Positions 34,408 through 44,705 of a DNA stretch of 64,000 nucleotides are shown here, in pieces. Made by a program: the position numbers and the translations under genes. The notes beneath the pieces are model-generated. The model was not told where the DNA came from and searched no databases. It saw only the letters and a list, made by a program, of their open reading frames with translations. The stretch covers positions 2,808,501-2,872,500 of the forward strand of contig NZ_CP013264.1 of the NCBI RefSeq assembly GCF_001456115.1. Reading direction: 5' to 3'. The stretch's first letter is position 1, and each line of letters opens with the position of its first letter. The stretch comes from Sphingobium baderi (GTDB lineage: Bacteria > Pseudomonadota > Alphaproteobacteria > Sphingomonadales > Sphingomonadaceae).

Positions 34408-37143
34408 ATGTTCGGCGCACTCGCCAAGTCCATCTTCGGATCGTCCAACGAACGCTACGTCAAGTCGATGGGAAAGGCCGTTGACCAGATAGCGTCTTTC
34501 GAACCCGTGATCTCGGCCATGAGTGATGAGGAACTGGCCGCGCAGACGGTGAAGTTCCGGCAACAGCTTGCCGAGGGCGTCACGCTGGACGCCCTGTTGC
34601 CCGAAGCATTTGCGACCGTGCGGGAAGCGGCCAAGCGCACGCTGGGCCAGCGCCATTATGATGTTCAGATGATTGGCGGCATCGTCCTGCATCGCGGCGA
34701 AATCGCTGAAATGCGGACGGGGGAGGGCAAGACCCTTGTCGCTACGCTGGCGACCTATCTCAACGCCCTGGAAGGGAAGGGCGTGCATGTCGTCACCGTC
34801 AACGACTATCTTGCGTCTCGCGACTGCGAATGGATGGGGCAGGTCTATCGCTTCCTGGGGCTGACCACGGGCGTCATCGTCCCCAACCTTAGCGAAGATC
34901 AGCGGCGTGAGGCATATAATGCCGACATCACCTACGCCACGAACAATGAACTCGGCTTCGACTATCTGCGCGACAATATGAAATATGATCGCGCGTCCAT
35001 GGTGCAGCGTCCCTTCAATTACGCCATCGTGGATGAAGTGGACTCGATCCTGATCGATGAAGCGCGCACGCCGCTCATCATCTCCGGCCCGACGGACGAC
35101 AAGTCGGAACTATACATATCGGTCGATGCGATCGTGAAGCAGGTCGGTGAAGCGGACTATGAAAAGGATGAGAAGCAGCGGACCGTCACGCTGACGGAAG
35201 ACGGCACGGAAAAGATCGAGCGGATGCTGGAAGCCGCCGGATTGCTGCAAGGCGCAAATCTGTACGATTTCGAAAACACCGCCGTCGTTCATCATGTGAA
35301 CCAGGCGTTGCGGGCGAATGTGATGTTTCGCCGCGATATTGACTATATCGTGAAGGACGGCAAGGTCGTTATCATCGATGAGTTCACCGGCCGCATGATG
35401 GATGGCCGCCGCTGGTCCGATGGCCTGCATCAGGCGGTGGAAGCCAAGGAAGGCGTCAATATCGAGCCTGAAAACCAGACGCTGGCATCCATTACCTTCC
35501 AGAATTATTTCCGCATGTATCCCAAGCTGTCCGGCATGACCGGCACGGCTGCGACCGAAGCGACGGAATTTTACGAAATCTACAAGATGAACGTCGTCAC
35601 CATCCCGACCAACCGGCCGGTGCAGCGCGTGGATGAGGAAGACACTTTCTACAAAAATCTGGAAGACAAGTTCCGGGGCATCGCCAGGACGATCAAGGAA
35701 CATGCCGAGAAGGGACAGCCGGTGCTGGTCGGCACGGTGTCCATCGAAAAGTCCGAAATGCTCTCCGAATTCCTCAATCAGGAAGGCGTGAAGCACGCCG
35801 TGCTCAACGCGCGTTTCCATGAGCAGGAAGCGCATATCGTCGCGCAGGCGGGCCGCAAGGGCGCCGTCACCATCGCGACCAACATGGCGGGCCGCGGCAC
35901 GGACATCAAATTGGGCGGCAACCTGGAAATGCGGGTTGAGGACGAATTGCGCGATATGCCCGAAGGGCCGGACCGTGAGGCCGCCATCGCTCGCATCGAT
36001 GCCGAGATCGAAGTGGAAAAGGCCGAAGTGCTCGCTGCAGGCGGACTGTTCGTGCTCGCAACGGAACGTCATGAAAGCCGCCGCATCGATAACCAGCTAC
36101 GTGGTCGTTCGGGCCGTCAGGGCGATCCGGGCCTCTCTCGTTTCTACCTCAGTCTTGATGACGATCTGATGCGGATATTCGGGCCGGACACGATGTTTGC
36201 GAAGATGATCCGGTCCAATCTGGAAGATGGGGAAGCCCTGCCGCCGTCCAAATGGCTCAGCAAGGCGATCGAAACCGCGCAGAAGAAGGTCGAGGCCCGC
36301 AACTACGATATCCGCAAGCAGGTCGTCGAATATGATGATGTGATGAACGATCAGCGCAAGGTCATCTATGAACAGCGCGCCGACATCATGGATGCCGAAA
36401 CGGTCGATGATGTGGTCGTCGACATGCGGCATGAAACGGTCAACGATCTCGTCGGCGCATCCTGCCCCCCGGGAACCTATCCTGAACAATGGGATATGGA
36501 GCGGCTTAAGGCGCGGATCTCGGAAATTCTGGGGCTGGAGCCGGATTTCGACGCTTGGCTCGCCGAAGATGCCGTCGATCCGGAAATGATCGAGGAACGG
36601 CTTGTCGCTCTGGCGGACGAAGCGGTTGCCGAAAAGATCAAGGATATCGATCAGGCTGACTGGCATATGATCGAGAAGAGCATCCTGCTCCAGAGCCTCG
36701 ACCATCATTGGAAGGAGCATCTGTCGACCCTGGATGCCCTTCGTCAGGTCGTGCATCTGCGGGCTTATGCCCAGAAAACGCCGATCAACGAATATAAGCA
36801 GGAAGCCTTCGCGCTGTTCGAGCGCATGCTGGGCAATATTCGGGAGGACGTGACGGGCTCCATCGCACGGGTTCAATTCCGTATGGATCAGGCACCCATG
36901 CCGGAATTCGACCTTCCCGTGCTGCCGGACTTCATCACCACGCACATCGATCCTTTCTCCGGCGAAGACAATAGCGCGGACATGGATGCAGGGCAGGCGG
37001 GCAGCATCACGACGACTATTCCCCGTCCGCCGGTGGGCAATGCCGAGCCAGGCGAATTTGCCAATCTGGACATCAGCCGCAATGCACCGTGCCCCTGTGG
37101 TTCAGGGCAAAAATACAAGCATTGTCACGGGTCGCTGAACTGA
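34408..37143 (+). CDS. secA: Preprotein translocase ATPase SecA
   Basis: 911 residues. SecA is the motor that pushes unfolded preproteins through SecYEG. Walker A GEGKT is at 105-109; [16 protein letters not shown] and NMAGRGTDI are DEAD-like helicase motifs; the C-terminal zinc site C-x-C-x8-CH is Cys895, Cys897, Cys906, His907 and binds SecB. The frame opens at 34246, but the family N-terminus is [20 protein letters not shown] at 34408. The upstream promoter supports this start. Confidence 0.97.
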   Translation: MFGALAKSIFGSSNERYVKSMGKAVDQIASFEPVISAMSDEELAAQTVKFRQQLAEGVTLDALLPEAFATVREAAKRTLGQRHYDVQMIGGIVLHRGEIAEMRTGEGKTLVATLATYLNALEGKGVHVVTVNDYLASRDCEWMGQVYRFLGLTTGVIVPNLSEDQRREAYNADITYATNNELGFDYLRDNMKYDRASMVQRPFNYAIVDEVDSILIDEARTPLIISGPTDDKSELYISVDAIVKQVGEADYEKDEKQRTVTLTEDGTEKIERMLEAAGLLQGANLYDFENTAVVHHVNQALRANVMFRRDIDYIVKDGKVVIIDEFTGRMMDGRRWSDGLHQAVEAKEGVNIEPENQTLASITFQNYFRMYPKLSGMTGTAATEATEFYEIYKMNVVTIPTNRPVQRVDEEDTFYKNLEDKFRGIARTIKEHAEKGQPVLVGTVSIEKSEMLSEFLNQEGVKHAVLNARFHEQEAHIVAQAGRKGAVTIATNMAGRGTDIKLGGNLEMRVEDELRDMPEGPDREAAIARIDAEIEVEKAEVLAAGGLFVLATERHESRRIDNQLRGRSGRQGDPGLSRFYLSLDDDLMRIFGPDTMFAKMIRSNLEDGEALPPSKWLSKAIETAQKKVEARNYDIRKQVVEYDDVMNDQRKVIYEQRADIMDAETVDDVVVDMRHETVNDLVGASCPPGTYPEQWDMERLKARISEILGLEPDFDAWLAEDAVDPEMIEERLVALADEAVAEKIKDIDQADWHMIEKSILLQSLDHHWKEHLSTLDALRQVVHLRAYAQKTPINEYKQEAFALFERMLGNIREDVTGSIARVQFRMDQAPMPEFDLPVLPDFITTHIDPFSGEDNSADMDAGQAGSITTTIPRPPVGNAEPGEFANLDISRNAPCPCGSGQKYKHCHGSLN

Positions 37144-37153
37144 CGCGGGAAAT

Positions 37154-37178
37154 CCCCGGTTGCGATTATCAACCGGGG
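37154..37178 (+). terminator. Terminator hairpin after secA
   Basis: CCCCGGTTG (37154-37162) pairs perfectly with CAACCGGGG (37170-37178) around a 7-nt loop, 10 nt past the secA stop. The remaining 37179-37340 holds no gene I can support. Confidence 0.65.
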
Positions 37179-37340
37179 TAATTCCAGCATAGCTCACCCG
37201 AGGTTGCATGGGCTGGCGGATCGGATGGATCGCCGATGGCAAAACACTGCCTCAGTTTCGCAACGGAGGGTTTGTGAACCGTCCCAATGCTTCCGATTTC
37301 TTGAGTGACACTTTGGACGGACACCGACCGGGAATCGCCA

Positions 37341-37377
37341 AATATTTACGTAAAAACAGTGAATTACACGTAATATT
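37341..37377 (-). repeat. AT-rich inverted repeat at the 3' end of tRNA-Ser
   Basis: AATATTTACGT (37341-37351) and ACGTAATATT (37368-37377) form an inverted repeat with one unpaired T, around a 16-nt loop containing TTTTT on the minus strand. The repeat abuts the encoded CCA of tRNA-Ser. It may be a processing or termination element; its low GC contrasts with the surroundings. Confidence 0.45.
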
Positions 37378-37466
37378 GGCGGACAGGGTGGGATTCGAAC
37401 CCACGGTGAGCGTAAACCCACGGCGGTTTTCAAGACCGCTGCCTTAAACCACTCGGCCACCTGTCC
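37377..37466 (-). tRNA. tRNA-Ser (anticodon TGA)
   Basis: 90 nt with the long variable arm of a class II tRNA. Read on the minus strand it starts GGACAGGTGGCCGAGTGG, has anticodon loop CTTGAAA (anticodon TGA), variable stem around GTGGGTTTACGCTCAC, T-arm GGTTCGAATCC, a 7-bp acceptor match, discriminator G and encoded CCA. Confidence 0.96.
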
Positions 37467-37598
37467 GTTGCTTGGCTTCCTAGCGGACGCGTCGAGATTG
37501 CCAAGCGCAAAATATGAGGATGCGCTTCATCGCTATTGGGCAAGAAGGGGATTCACCTCACGCCCGCGCTGTGCCAGAAAAGGATGAGGGAGATTCTG

Positions 37599-38639
37599 AT
37601 GCGCTCGTCCATCCTTTCGCTATTCATCGGTTTGGCTGTCATGGCCGTTGGTTGCGTCACACCGGCAGCTTCCGCGCAGACGCAGGATGATGCGGCATTC
37701 CGCGCCTATCTTGAAAGCCTGCGTCCCAAGGCGCGCGCCATGGGCATTCGCGATGCGACGCTGTCAGGCGTATTCCCGACGCTCACGCCCAATCCGCGCG
37801 TCATTCAACTGGACCAGAGCCAGCCTGGCGGCGGCGCCTATTCTCCGATTCCGGCCTTTGAACCTTATCGCGTAAAGCATGTCGATGCCGCGCGGATCAG
37901 CAGGGGGCGCACCGCTTATCTATCCAACCGCAGCCGTCTTGCAAGGATCGAGGCGGAAACCGGCGTGCCCGAAGAAATCATGGTCGCCATTTATGGGCAT
38001 GAAACCAACTATGGTTCCTATACTGGCGATTTCGATCTGATCCGCTCGCTTGCAACGCTTGCATGGGAAGGGCGACGGCGCACATTGTTTGAACCGGAAC
38101 TGCTTGCGACGCTGAAAATGCTGGACAATGGTGTGCCACGCGGCCGGCTGGTCGGAAGCTGGGCTGGCGCCACCGGCTATCCCCAATTTCTCCCATCGGT
38201 TTATCTCCGGCTCGCAAAGGATGGGGATGGCGATGGAAAGGCGGATATCTGGAGCAGCGAAGCCGACGCACTTGCCTCGATCGCCAACTATTTTGTGCAT
38301 GCCGGCTGGCGTAAAGGGCAACCCTGGGGGATAGCCGTTTCGGTTCCCGCGAATTTCAATCGCGCTTCGGTAGCCGCGCGCACCGCTCCGGCGCGCTGTC
38401 CGCGTGTTTTCAATCGGCATAGTCGCTGGCTCAGCATGGCGGAATGGCGGCGGTTGGGGCTTGTTCCCTCAAGGGCGGGGTGGGCGGCCGACAATGTGAT
38501 GGCCACGTTGCTGGAGCCGGATGGGCCGGGAAAGACGGCCTATCTCCTTACGAGCAATTATCGGGCTATTCTGGACTATAATTGTTCGAATTTCTATGCG
38601 TTGTCCGTCGGTTTGCTGGCAGATGCCGTCAAGCAATAA
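37599..38639 (+). CDS. Lytic murein transglycosylase, MltB-type
   Basis: 346 residues. The catalytic glutamate is Glu135 in IYGHETNYG, and GSWAGATGYPQFLPSVY with DGDGDGKADIW are the MltB (SLT-2) signatures. A C-terminal region (about 285-346) resembles a peptidoglycan-binding domain. It cleaves the glycan strand forming 1,6-anhydro-MurNAc, feeding the recycling route served by amgK-murU. The N-terminus is a signal sequence; Cys19 in AVGC is a weak lipobox, so it may be a lipoprotein or cut after ASA. Start set by AGGGAG 6 nt upstream of the ATG; the earlier ATG at 37584 is poorly spaced. Confidence 0.9.
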   Translation: MRSSILSLFIGLAVMAVGCVTPAASAQTQDDAAFRAYLESLRPKARAMGIRDATLSGVFPTLTPNPRVIQLDQSQPGGGAYSPIPAFEPYRVKHVDAARISRGRTAYLSNRSRLARIEAETGVPEEIMVAIYGHETNYGSYTGDFDLIRSLATLAWEGRRRTLFEPELLATLKMLDNGVPRGRLVGSWAGATGYPQFLPSVYLRLAKDGDGDGKADIWSSEADALASIANYFVHAGWRKGQPWGIAVSVPANFNRASVAARTAPARCPRVFNRHSRWLSMAEWRRLGLVPSRAGWAADNVMATLLEPDGPGKTAYLLTSNYRAILDYNCSNFYALSVGLLADAVKQ

Positions 38640-38739
38640 TCTCGCCCGTGCGGGGCTTTGAGAACGCTTCAATCATGGCTAATGATATCCGCCTGTTTCC
38701 AACCCGATCCATCGAATCCATCCAAGCGAAGGCAGCTTC

Positions 38740-39903
38740 ATGAACAAATCCGTTGCAGCGATCCTTTTTGTCGGCTTGCTCGCTTCGCCGCTGACTGCGG
38801 CCGCACCGCCCTATACCAGCGAAGCGCCCATCGCTTATTTGAAGGATTTGTCTTCGGGCGCCGTCCTGTATGACAAGGGCGGAGAGACGCGGATACCGCC
38901 CGCCTCCATGGCCAAGATGATGACGGCCCATGTCGCCTTCCGCCTGATCCAGAAAGGCGAATTGAAGCTCGATACCAAATTCACGGTGCGTCCCGAAACA
39001 TGGCAGAAATGGCATGGCCCGCAGGCCGGCTCCACCATGTTCCTGTCCGTCGGCGAACAGGTGTCCGTCGAAAACCTGCTGCATGGCATCGTAACGCTTT
39101 CGGGCAATGACGCATGTGTCGTGCTGGCCGAAGGGATTGCGGGTACGGAGCAGGCTTTCGTTGCCTTGATGAATCAGGAAGGCGAACGCCTGGGTTTGAA
39201 GAACAGCCATTTCGGCACCAGCAATGGCTGGCCTGATGAAGGCGTCACCTACGTGACCGCCGAGGATCTGGCAAAGCTGGCGCAGGCCACCATCGAAGAG
39301 ACGCCCGATCTCTACAAGAGATTCTATGCGACCAAATCCTTCACATGGGGCAAGACCATGGGGGGCGCGGATATTGAGCAAGCGAACCGGAACCCGATCT
39401 TGGGCAAGATCGCCGGCGCGGATGGCCTCAAGACCGGACATACGGAAGAGGCTGGATTCGGCTTTACAGGCTCGGCCGAGCAGGATGGGCGGCGCCTCGT
39501 CATGGTCGTTGCCGGACTGCCCACTTTCAACGGCCGCATCGCCGAATCCGTCCGTTTCATGGATTGGGGGTTCAAGGCGTGGAAAGCTCAGCCGCTCTTC
39601 AAAAAGGGTCAAACCGTCGAAACTGGCGAAGTGCAATTGGGCAGCGCCACAAGCGTTTCCTTGGTGGCGCCGCAAAATCTGGCTGTGACGCTGCCCCGCA
39701 CAGCATCCTCGAATATCAGCGTGAAGGTCGCCTATAACGGCCCGATCAAGGCGCCGATCAAGAAGGGGGATAAGATCGCCGAACTCATTGTTTCGACCCC
39801 GGATACGCCGCCGCAGATCATGCCGCTCGTCGCCGGTGAAGATGTGAGCGAGGCAGGGGTTTTCGGACGGCTCTGGAACGGCCTGAAATCGCTGTTCGGG
39901 TGA
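38740..39903 (+). CDS. dacC: D-alanyl-D-alanine carboxypeptidase (PBP5/6 type)
   Basis: 387 residues. A signal peptide (to about residue 20) precedes a class A-like penicillin-binding fold with Ser56-x-x-Lys59 (SMAK), SGN at 121-123 and KTG at 231-233. A C-terminal PBP5_C domain (about 285-370) ends in an amphipathic helix GVFGRLWNGLKSLFG that likely attaches it to the membrane. It trims the terminal D-Ala from stem peptides. The stop overlaps the tmk GTG start. The symbol could equally be dacA or dacD. Confidence 0.92.
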   Translation: MNKSVAAILFVGLLASPLTAAAPPYTSEAPIAYLKDLSSGAVLYDKGGETRIPPASMAKMMTAHVAFRLIQKGELKLDTKFTVRPETWQKWHGPQAGSTMFLSVGEQVSVENLLHGIVTLSGNDACVVLAEGIAGTEQAFVALMNQEGERLGLKNSHFGTSNGWPDEGVTYVTAEDLAKLAQATIEETPDLYKRFYATKSFTWGKTMGGADIEQANRNPILGKIAGADGLKTGHTEEAGFGFTGSAEQDGRRLVMVVAGLPTFNGRIAESVRFMDWGFKAWKAQPLFKKGQTVETGEVQLGSATSVSLVAPQNLAVTLPRTASSNISVKVAYNGPIKAPIKKGDKIAELIVSTPDTPPQIMPLVAGEDVSEAGVFGRLWNGLKSLFG

Positions 39904-40526
39904 AGACCGGGCGTTTCATTTCGCTGGAAGGCGGTGAGGGCGTCGGCAAGTCAACCCAGTTGCGCGCTCTGTCGGCGGCTCTGCGTGCACGGGGAATCGA
40001 CGTTGTGGAAACGCGGGAACCGGGCGGCAGCGCGGGTGCGGAGGCCATCCGCACGCTGCTGTTGACGGGAGCCGCCGATCGCTGGTCACAGCGCGCGGAA
40101 GCATTGCTTTTTGCGGCCGCCCGCGCGGATCATGTGGAGAAAACCATTCGTCCGGCCTTACAACGCGGCTCCTGGATATTGTCCGACCGCTTTGTCGACA
40201 GCAGCCGCGCCTATCAGGGCATGGGTGAGTTGACGGATGACGACATATTGACGCTGCATCGCATCGGCAGCGCGGGATTGCTGCCCGATCGCACCTTCGC
40301 TCTGACGCTGCCTGAAGCGGAAGCGGAAAGGCGCGCCCATATGCGGGACGGCGGCGATACCGATCGTATCGGCGCACGCGACAGCACATTCCATCAGCGG
40401 GTCGCGCGATCATTTCGCGGCTTTGCATCGGCGGAATCAGACCGGGTCCGTATCGTGGACGCATCCGGCGCGGCGCAAACCGTAACGATGCGCCTGTTGC
40501 AAGGCCTGGATGACCTCCTGCCATGA
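39900..40526 (+). CDS. tmk: Thymidylate kinase
   Basis: 208 residues, GTG start overlapping the dacC stop. Walker A is GGEGVGKS (11-18), the DR(Y/F) motif appears as LSDRFVDSSRAYQG, and the TREPGG motif is present. It phosphorylates dTMP to dTDP in the cytosol. Downstream it overlaps holB by ATGA; a tmk-holB pair is usual in many bacteria. Confidence 0.96.
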   Translation: MKTGRFISLEGGEGVGKSTQLRALSAALRARGIDVVETREPGGSAGAEAIRTLLLTGAADRWSQRAEALLFAAARADHVEKTIRPALQRGSWILSDRFVDSSRAYQGMGELTDDDILTLHRIGSAGLLPDRTFALTLPEAEAERRAHMRDGGDTDRIGARDSTFHQRVARSFRGFASAESDRVRIVDASGAAQTVTMRLLQGLDDLLP

Positions 40527-41491
40527 AATTTCCCCTGGGCCACGATATCCAGGCGCGCCTGCTGCTGGCGGCGGCGGGCAGCGGCCGAATGCATCATGCG
40601 TGGATTTTGGCGGGGCCAAAGGGCATCGGCAAAGCGAGTTTCGCGCGGGGCATCGCCATGCGGCTGCTCGCCGATGCCGCCGGTCCACCCGTTGTCGAGC
40701 AGGGCTTCGGCGTTCCGGAGGGGCATCCCATCCGGGCGCTGTTAGAGGCGAATGCCCATCCCGACTATGCTGAGTTGACCCTGCTGGAAAAGGATGGCGT
40801 CTTTGCGCGCAATATCAGCGTGGATCAGGTTCGGAGCCTTCAGCGCCTGATCCAATCGGCTCCGTCCCTGTCGGCGCGGCGTATTGTCGTCATCGACAGC
40901 GCTGACGATCTGGAGCGAAGTGCGGCCAACGCCCTGCTCAAAAATCTTGAGGAACCACCTACGGACATGGTGTTTCTGCTGGTTTCCCATGCGCCCGGTC
41001 GCCTGTTGCCGACGATCCGGTCCCGTTGCCGCACATTGCGTTTCGCTCCTTTGCCGGACGACATGATGCGGATGGCGCTTTCCGCGACGGAGGCCAAGCC
41101 ACAGGAAGCTGAGATCGAATCCCTTCTGTCGATTGGTGAAGGCTCGCCCGGCAAGGCGCTGCGCTATGCCGGCCTCAATCTCGGTGAGATGGAGGGGTTG
41201 TTGCATGCGATCATGACGAAGGGCGATGGCGATAACCAACAGCGTCTGGCACTCGCGAAAATGCTGTCCGGCAAGCCCGCGCGACCCCGCTATGAGGCTT
41301 TTCTGGAACGCGCCCCCGCGTTCATCGCGCAGGCGGCGCGTTCTCGTAGGGGCGCGGCGCTGGGCAAAGCGCTGGACCATTGGGAAGCGGTGCGGCACCT
41401 TGCCGGCGGTGCGGTCATACTTTCCCTGGAGCCCGGAGCGGTGGTTTTCGAGATTGCCGGCCATGTGGCGGCTCTGGCTTCCGAGAACTGA
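40523..41491 (+). CDS. holB: DNA polymerase III delta-prime subunit
   Basis: 322 residues, AAA+ clamp-loader subunit. The Walker-like motif GPKGIGKA is at 31-38, and VIDSADDLERSAANALLKNLEEP and the sensor-like TIRSRCRTLRF follow. I do not see the Zn-finger cysteines of enterobacterial delta-prime. It assembles the sliding clamp at the fork. Coupled to tmk. Confidence 0.92.
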   Translation: MKFPLGHDIQARLLLAAAGSGRMHHAWILAGPKGIGKASFARGIAMRLLADAAGPPVVEQGFGVPEGHPIRALLEANAHPDYAELTLLEKDGVFARNISVDQVRSLQRLIQSAPSLSARRIVVIDSADDLERSAANALLKNLEEPPTDMVFLLVSHAPGRLLPTIRSRCRTLRFAPLPDDMMRMALSATEAKPQEAEIESLLSIGEGSPGKALRYAGLNLGEMEGLLHAIMTKGDGDNQQRLALAKMLSGKPARPRYEAFLERAPAFIAQAARSRRGAALGKALDHWEAVRHLAGGAVILSLEPGAVVFEIAGHVAALASEN

Positions 41492-41497
41492 CGCAGA

Positions 41498-41536
41498 GCG
41501 GAAAAGCCGCATAGCGACGCCGAGCGGGCTTTCCGC
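41498..41536 (+). terminator. Hairpin between holB and metG
   Basis: GCGGAAAAGCC (41498-41508) pairs with GGCTTTCCGC (41527-41536) with one bulged A. It lies after the holB stop and 28 nt before metG, so it probably ends the upstream operon or attenuates read-through. Confidence 0.5.
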
Positions 41537-41564
41537 AGCCTGCAACACTCGCTAGGGAAGGCGC

Positions 41565-43130
41565 ATGTCGCAGCAGCCTTACACCATCACGACCGCTATC
41601 AGCTATCCCAACGGCCGCCCTCATATCGGCCATGCTTATGAGGTGATCGCTACCGACGCGATCGCCCGTTTCCAACGGATGATGGGCCGGGACGTATTTT
41701 TCCAGACCGGCACGGATGAGCATGGCCTTAAAATGGCCCAGACAGCGCGCAATCGCGGCATTGAGCCGACAGAGCTTGCGGATGAAATGTCCGGATATTT
41801 CAAAGATATGAACGACAGGTTGAATATCAGCTATGATCGTTTCATCCGCACCAGCGAACCCGATCATCATCATGCAAGCCAAGCCATCTGGCAGGCCATG
41901 GAAGCCAATGGCGACCTCTATCTGGGCCGCTATGAGGGATGGTATTCCGTCCGCGACGAAGCCTTTTACGACGAAAAGGAATTGAGCGAAGGAGAGGGAG
42001 GACAGAAGCTCTCGCCGCAGGGCACGGCTGTCGAATGGACAGTGGAGGAAAGCTGGTTTTTCCGGCTTTCCGTCTATCAGCAAAAGCTGCTCGACCTGTA
42101 TAACAGTCAGCCCGATTTCATTCAGCCCGACAGCCGCCGCAATGAAATCATGCGCTTCGTGGAAGGCGGCCTGTCCGATCTCAGCATTTCACGCACCAGC
42201 TTCGATTGGGGGGTGAAAGTGCCGGGCAGCGATGGCCATGTCATGTATGTCTGGGTCGACGCGCTCACCAATTATCTTACCGGTTGCGGTTACCCGGACG
42301 ATGCTGGGCGCATGGCCCGCTATTGGGCCGAAGGCGGCGATATCACGCACATAATTGGTAAGGATATCGTGCGTTTTCATACTGTTTACTGGCCAGCTTT
42401 CCTGATGAGCGCAAAATTGCCTTTGCCCAGGCAGGTATTCGGCCACGGCTTCCTCCTGAACCGGGGGGAGAAAATGTCGAAATCGCTGGGCAATGTGGCG
42501 GACCCGATGGAACTAGCGGAGCGTTTCGGCGTCGATCAACTGCGCTATTTCCTGCTTTCCGAAGTCACCTTCGGCAATGACGGCAGCTATAGCGCGGAAG
42601 CCATTGTCGCCCGCTCCAATAGCGATCTGGCCAACAGTTTCGGCAATCTGGCTCAGCGCACGTTGAGTTTTATCGCGAAGAATCTTGATGGCCGTTTACC
42701 CGAACCCGCCGCAGGGGATGAGGATCGGGAACTGCTGAAAGTCGTGGCCGATGGAGCCCATATTTTCCAGACGGCCATGGCGGATCTTGCCCCCTCGGTC
42801 GCTATCGAAGCGTGGATGCGCGCCGTTTTCGCCTGCAACGCCTATATCGATGCCCAGGCCCCATGGACGTTGCGTAAGACTGATCCGGCCCGCATGGAAG
42901 CGGTTCTCGCCACGCTTTACGAGGCGATCGCTAGCCTTGCCATCATCATCCATCCCGTCATCCCGGCCAGCGCATCCGCCTTGCTGGAGCAAATGGGCGT
43001 GCGCGAGGAGGAACGGGATTATGCCGTCATCGGCACGGAATGGTATGCGGCCCTGCGCGCTTCGGGTTTCGCTATCGGCGCTCCCAAGCCGCTCTTCCCG
43101 CGGCTGGAACTGACTGAAACGGACGCTTGA
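41565..43130 (+). CDS. metG: Methionyl-tRNA synthetase
   Basis: 521 residues. HIGH is at 20-23 and KMSKS at 303-307. The connective domain has no CxxC zinc knuckle where other types do (GWYSVRDEAFYDEKEL), and there is no C-terminal tRNA-binding extension, so this is the short zinc-free form. It charges tRNA-Met and initiator tRNA. AGGGAAGG upstream gives good spacing. tatD starts 4 nt after the stop. Confidence 0.96.
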   Translation: MSQQPYTITTAISYPNGRPHIGHAYEVIATDAIARFQRMMGRDVFFQTGTDEHGLKMAQTARNRGIEPTELADEMSGYFKDMNDRLNISYDRFIRTSEPDHHHASQAIWQAMEANGDLYLGRYEGWYSVRDEAFYDEKELSEGEGGQKLSPQGTAVEWTVEESWFFRLSVYQQKLLDLYNSQPDFIQPDSRRNEIMRFVEGGLSDLSISRTSFDWGVKVPGSDGHVMYVWVDALTNYLTGCGYPDDAGRMARYWAEGGDITHIIGKDIVRFHTVYWPAFLMSAKLPLPRQVFGHGFLLNRGEKMSKSLGNVADPMELAERFGVDQLRYFLLSEVTFGNDGSYSAEAIVARSNSDLANSFGNLAQRTLSFIAKNLDGRLPEPAAGDEDRELLKVVADGAHIFQTAMADLAPSVAIEAWMRAVFACNAYIDAQAPWTLRKTDPARMEAVLATLYEAIASLAIIIHPVIPASASALLEQMGVREEERDYAVIGTEWYAALRASGFAIGAPKPLFPRLELTETDA

Positions 43131-43134
43131 TATC

Positions 43135-43923
43135 ATGCTGATCGACAGTCATTGCCACTTGAATTACAAGGGGTTGATCGAGGATCAGCACAATGTGCTT
43201 GAACGTGCCCGAATGGCCGGCGTCGACCTGATGCTCAATATCGCGACGCGTGAGAGCGAATGGGACGATGTTTTGGGCACAGCGCTTCGCGAACCCGATG
43301 TCTGGGCGACCGTGGGCATTCATCCGCACGAAGCCGATGAGCATCCGCATGTCGACACAGCCAAGCTGGTCGAACGGGCCGCCCATCCTCGCGTGGTCGG
43401 CATAGGCGAAACCGGGCTGGATTATTATTACGACCATAGCGACCGCGAACGGCAGCAAAAGAGCTTTCGCGCCCACATCGCCGCGTCCCGCGAGACGGGC
43501 CTGCCGCTTATCGTTCATACCCGCGATGCGGAGGAGGACACGCTGGCGATCATGCGTGAAGAGATGGGGCAGGGGGCCTATAGCGGCGTCATCCATTGCT
43601 TCACGGCCAGCGGAGCCTTTGCCGACGCGGCGTTGGAACTGGGCTTCTACATCAGCATTTCAGGTATCGTGACCTTCAAAAATGCCAGAGACCTTCAGGA
43701 AACGGCAGCACGCTTGCCGCAAGGCCGGCTGCTGGTGGAAACGGATTCGCCTTTCCTGGCGCCCGTGCCGCACCGGGGCAAATCCTGCGAACCGGCCTAT
43801 GTCGCCGATACGGCTCGCTTCCTTGCGCGGTTGAGGAATGAAGATATGGAGGAGCTGGCCAACACGACTTCGGCGAATTTCCTGACCCTTTTCAGCAAGA
43901 TCGGCAAAAGCTCTTCCTCATGA
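43135..43923 (+). CDS. TatD family metal-dependent hydrolase
   Basis: 262 residues. The first metal site is His6-Cys7-His8 in DSHCHLN; GIGETGLDYYYDHS and the late ETDSPFLAPVPHRGK complete the family. TatD proteins are DNases or deacylases, including removal of D-amino acids from tRNA. It follows metG closely and overlaps the next gene by ATGA; the metG-tatD order is widespread. Confidence 0.93.
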   Translation: MLIDSHCHLNYKGLIEDQHNVLERARMAGVDLMLNIATRESEWDDVLGTALREPDVWATVGIHPHEADEHPHVDTAKLVERAAHPRVVGIGETGLDYYYDHSDRERQQKSFRAHIAASRETGLPLIVHTRDAEEDTLAIMREEMGQGAYSGVIHCFTASGAFADAALELGFYISISGIVTFKNARDLQETAARLPQGRLLVETDSPFLAPVPHRGKSCEPAYVADTARFLARLRNEDMEELANTTSANFLTLFSKIGKSSSS

Positions 43924-44705
43924 GCTTCACCCTGACCATATTGGGTTGCGGCACTTCGTCCGGTGTTCCCCGGATCGGGAATGATTGGGGAGCATGCGAT
44001 CCCGATGAGCCGCGAAATTACCGGACGCGCGTTTCCATCCTGGTCGAAAGCCCGACAACACGTATCCTGATCGATACCTCCCCCGACATGCGCGCGCAAT
44101 TGCTGGCCGTGGGCATAGCGGATGTGGATGCCGTGCTGTGGACGCACGATCATGCGGACCATTGCCACGGACTGGATGATCTGCGGCAGATCTATCATCA
44201 CCGCGGCAGTCCGGTGCCGGGCTATGCGCGTGCTGAAACGCTGGCTCAGTTGCGCCGACGCTTTGGCTATGCCTTTGACGGGCGCAACGGATATCCGCCC
44301 ACGATCAAAGGTCATGTGCTCTCCAATCATCTGACCATCGGCGACATCGACATCCGCTGCGTGGATCAGCCGCATGGGGATATCATGTCCACCGGCTTTC
44401 GCTTCACCTACGACGGGCATAGCATAGGTTACGCCACGGATTTCCACGAACTGACGGCGGAGATGCTGGCGCTGTATGATCGGCTGGACATATGGGTCGT
44501 GGATGCCTTGAGGGCAAAGCCCCATCCGACCCACGCCAATCTGGCCATGACGCTGGAGGGCATCGCCACGGCGCGGCCAAGGCGGGCCATTTTGACGCAT
44601 ATGGACAATAGCATGGATTATGCGACGTTGTGTCGGACGCTGCCGGAGGGCGTGGAGCCCGGCTATGATGGTATGATCGTCGAGTTAAAGGAGAGGGCGT
44701 CCTGA
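43920..44705 (+). CDS. MBL-fold metallohydrolase, PhnP-like
   Basis: 261 residues. ILGCGTSSGVPRIG at the start and HDHADH (76-81) are the phosphodiesterase-type metallo-beta-lactamase signatures; PhnP homologues cleave cyclic ribose phosphates and 2',3'-cyclic nucleotides. No phn operon is near, so a role in phosphonate use is unlikely. Coupled to both neighbours: ATGA with tatD, one-base overlap with the protease gene. Confidence 0.9.
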   Translation: MSFTLTILGCGTSSGVPRIGNDWGACDPDEPRNYRTRVSILVESPTTRILIDTSPDMRAQLLAVGIADVDAVLWTHDHADHCHGLDDLRQIYHHRGSPVPGYARAETLAQLRRRFGYAFDGRNGYPPTIKGHVLSNHLTIGDIDIRCVDQPHGDIMSTGFRFTYDGHSIGYATDFHELTAEMLALYDRLDIWVVDALRAKPHPTHANLAMTLEGIATARPRRAILTHMDNSMDYATLCRTLPEGVEPGYDGMIVELKERAS

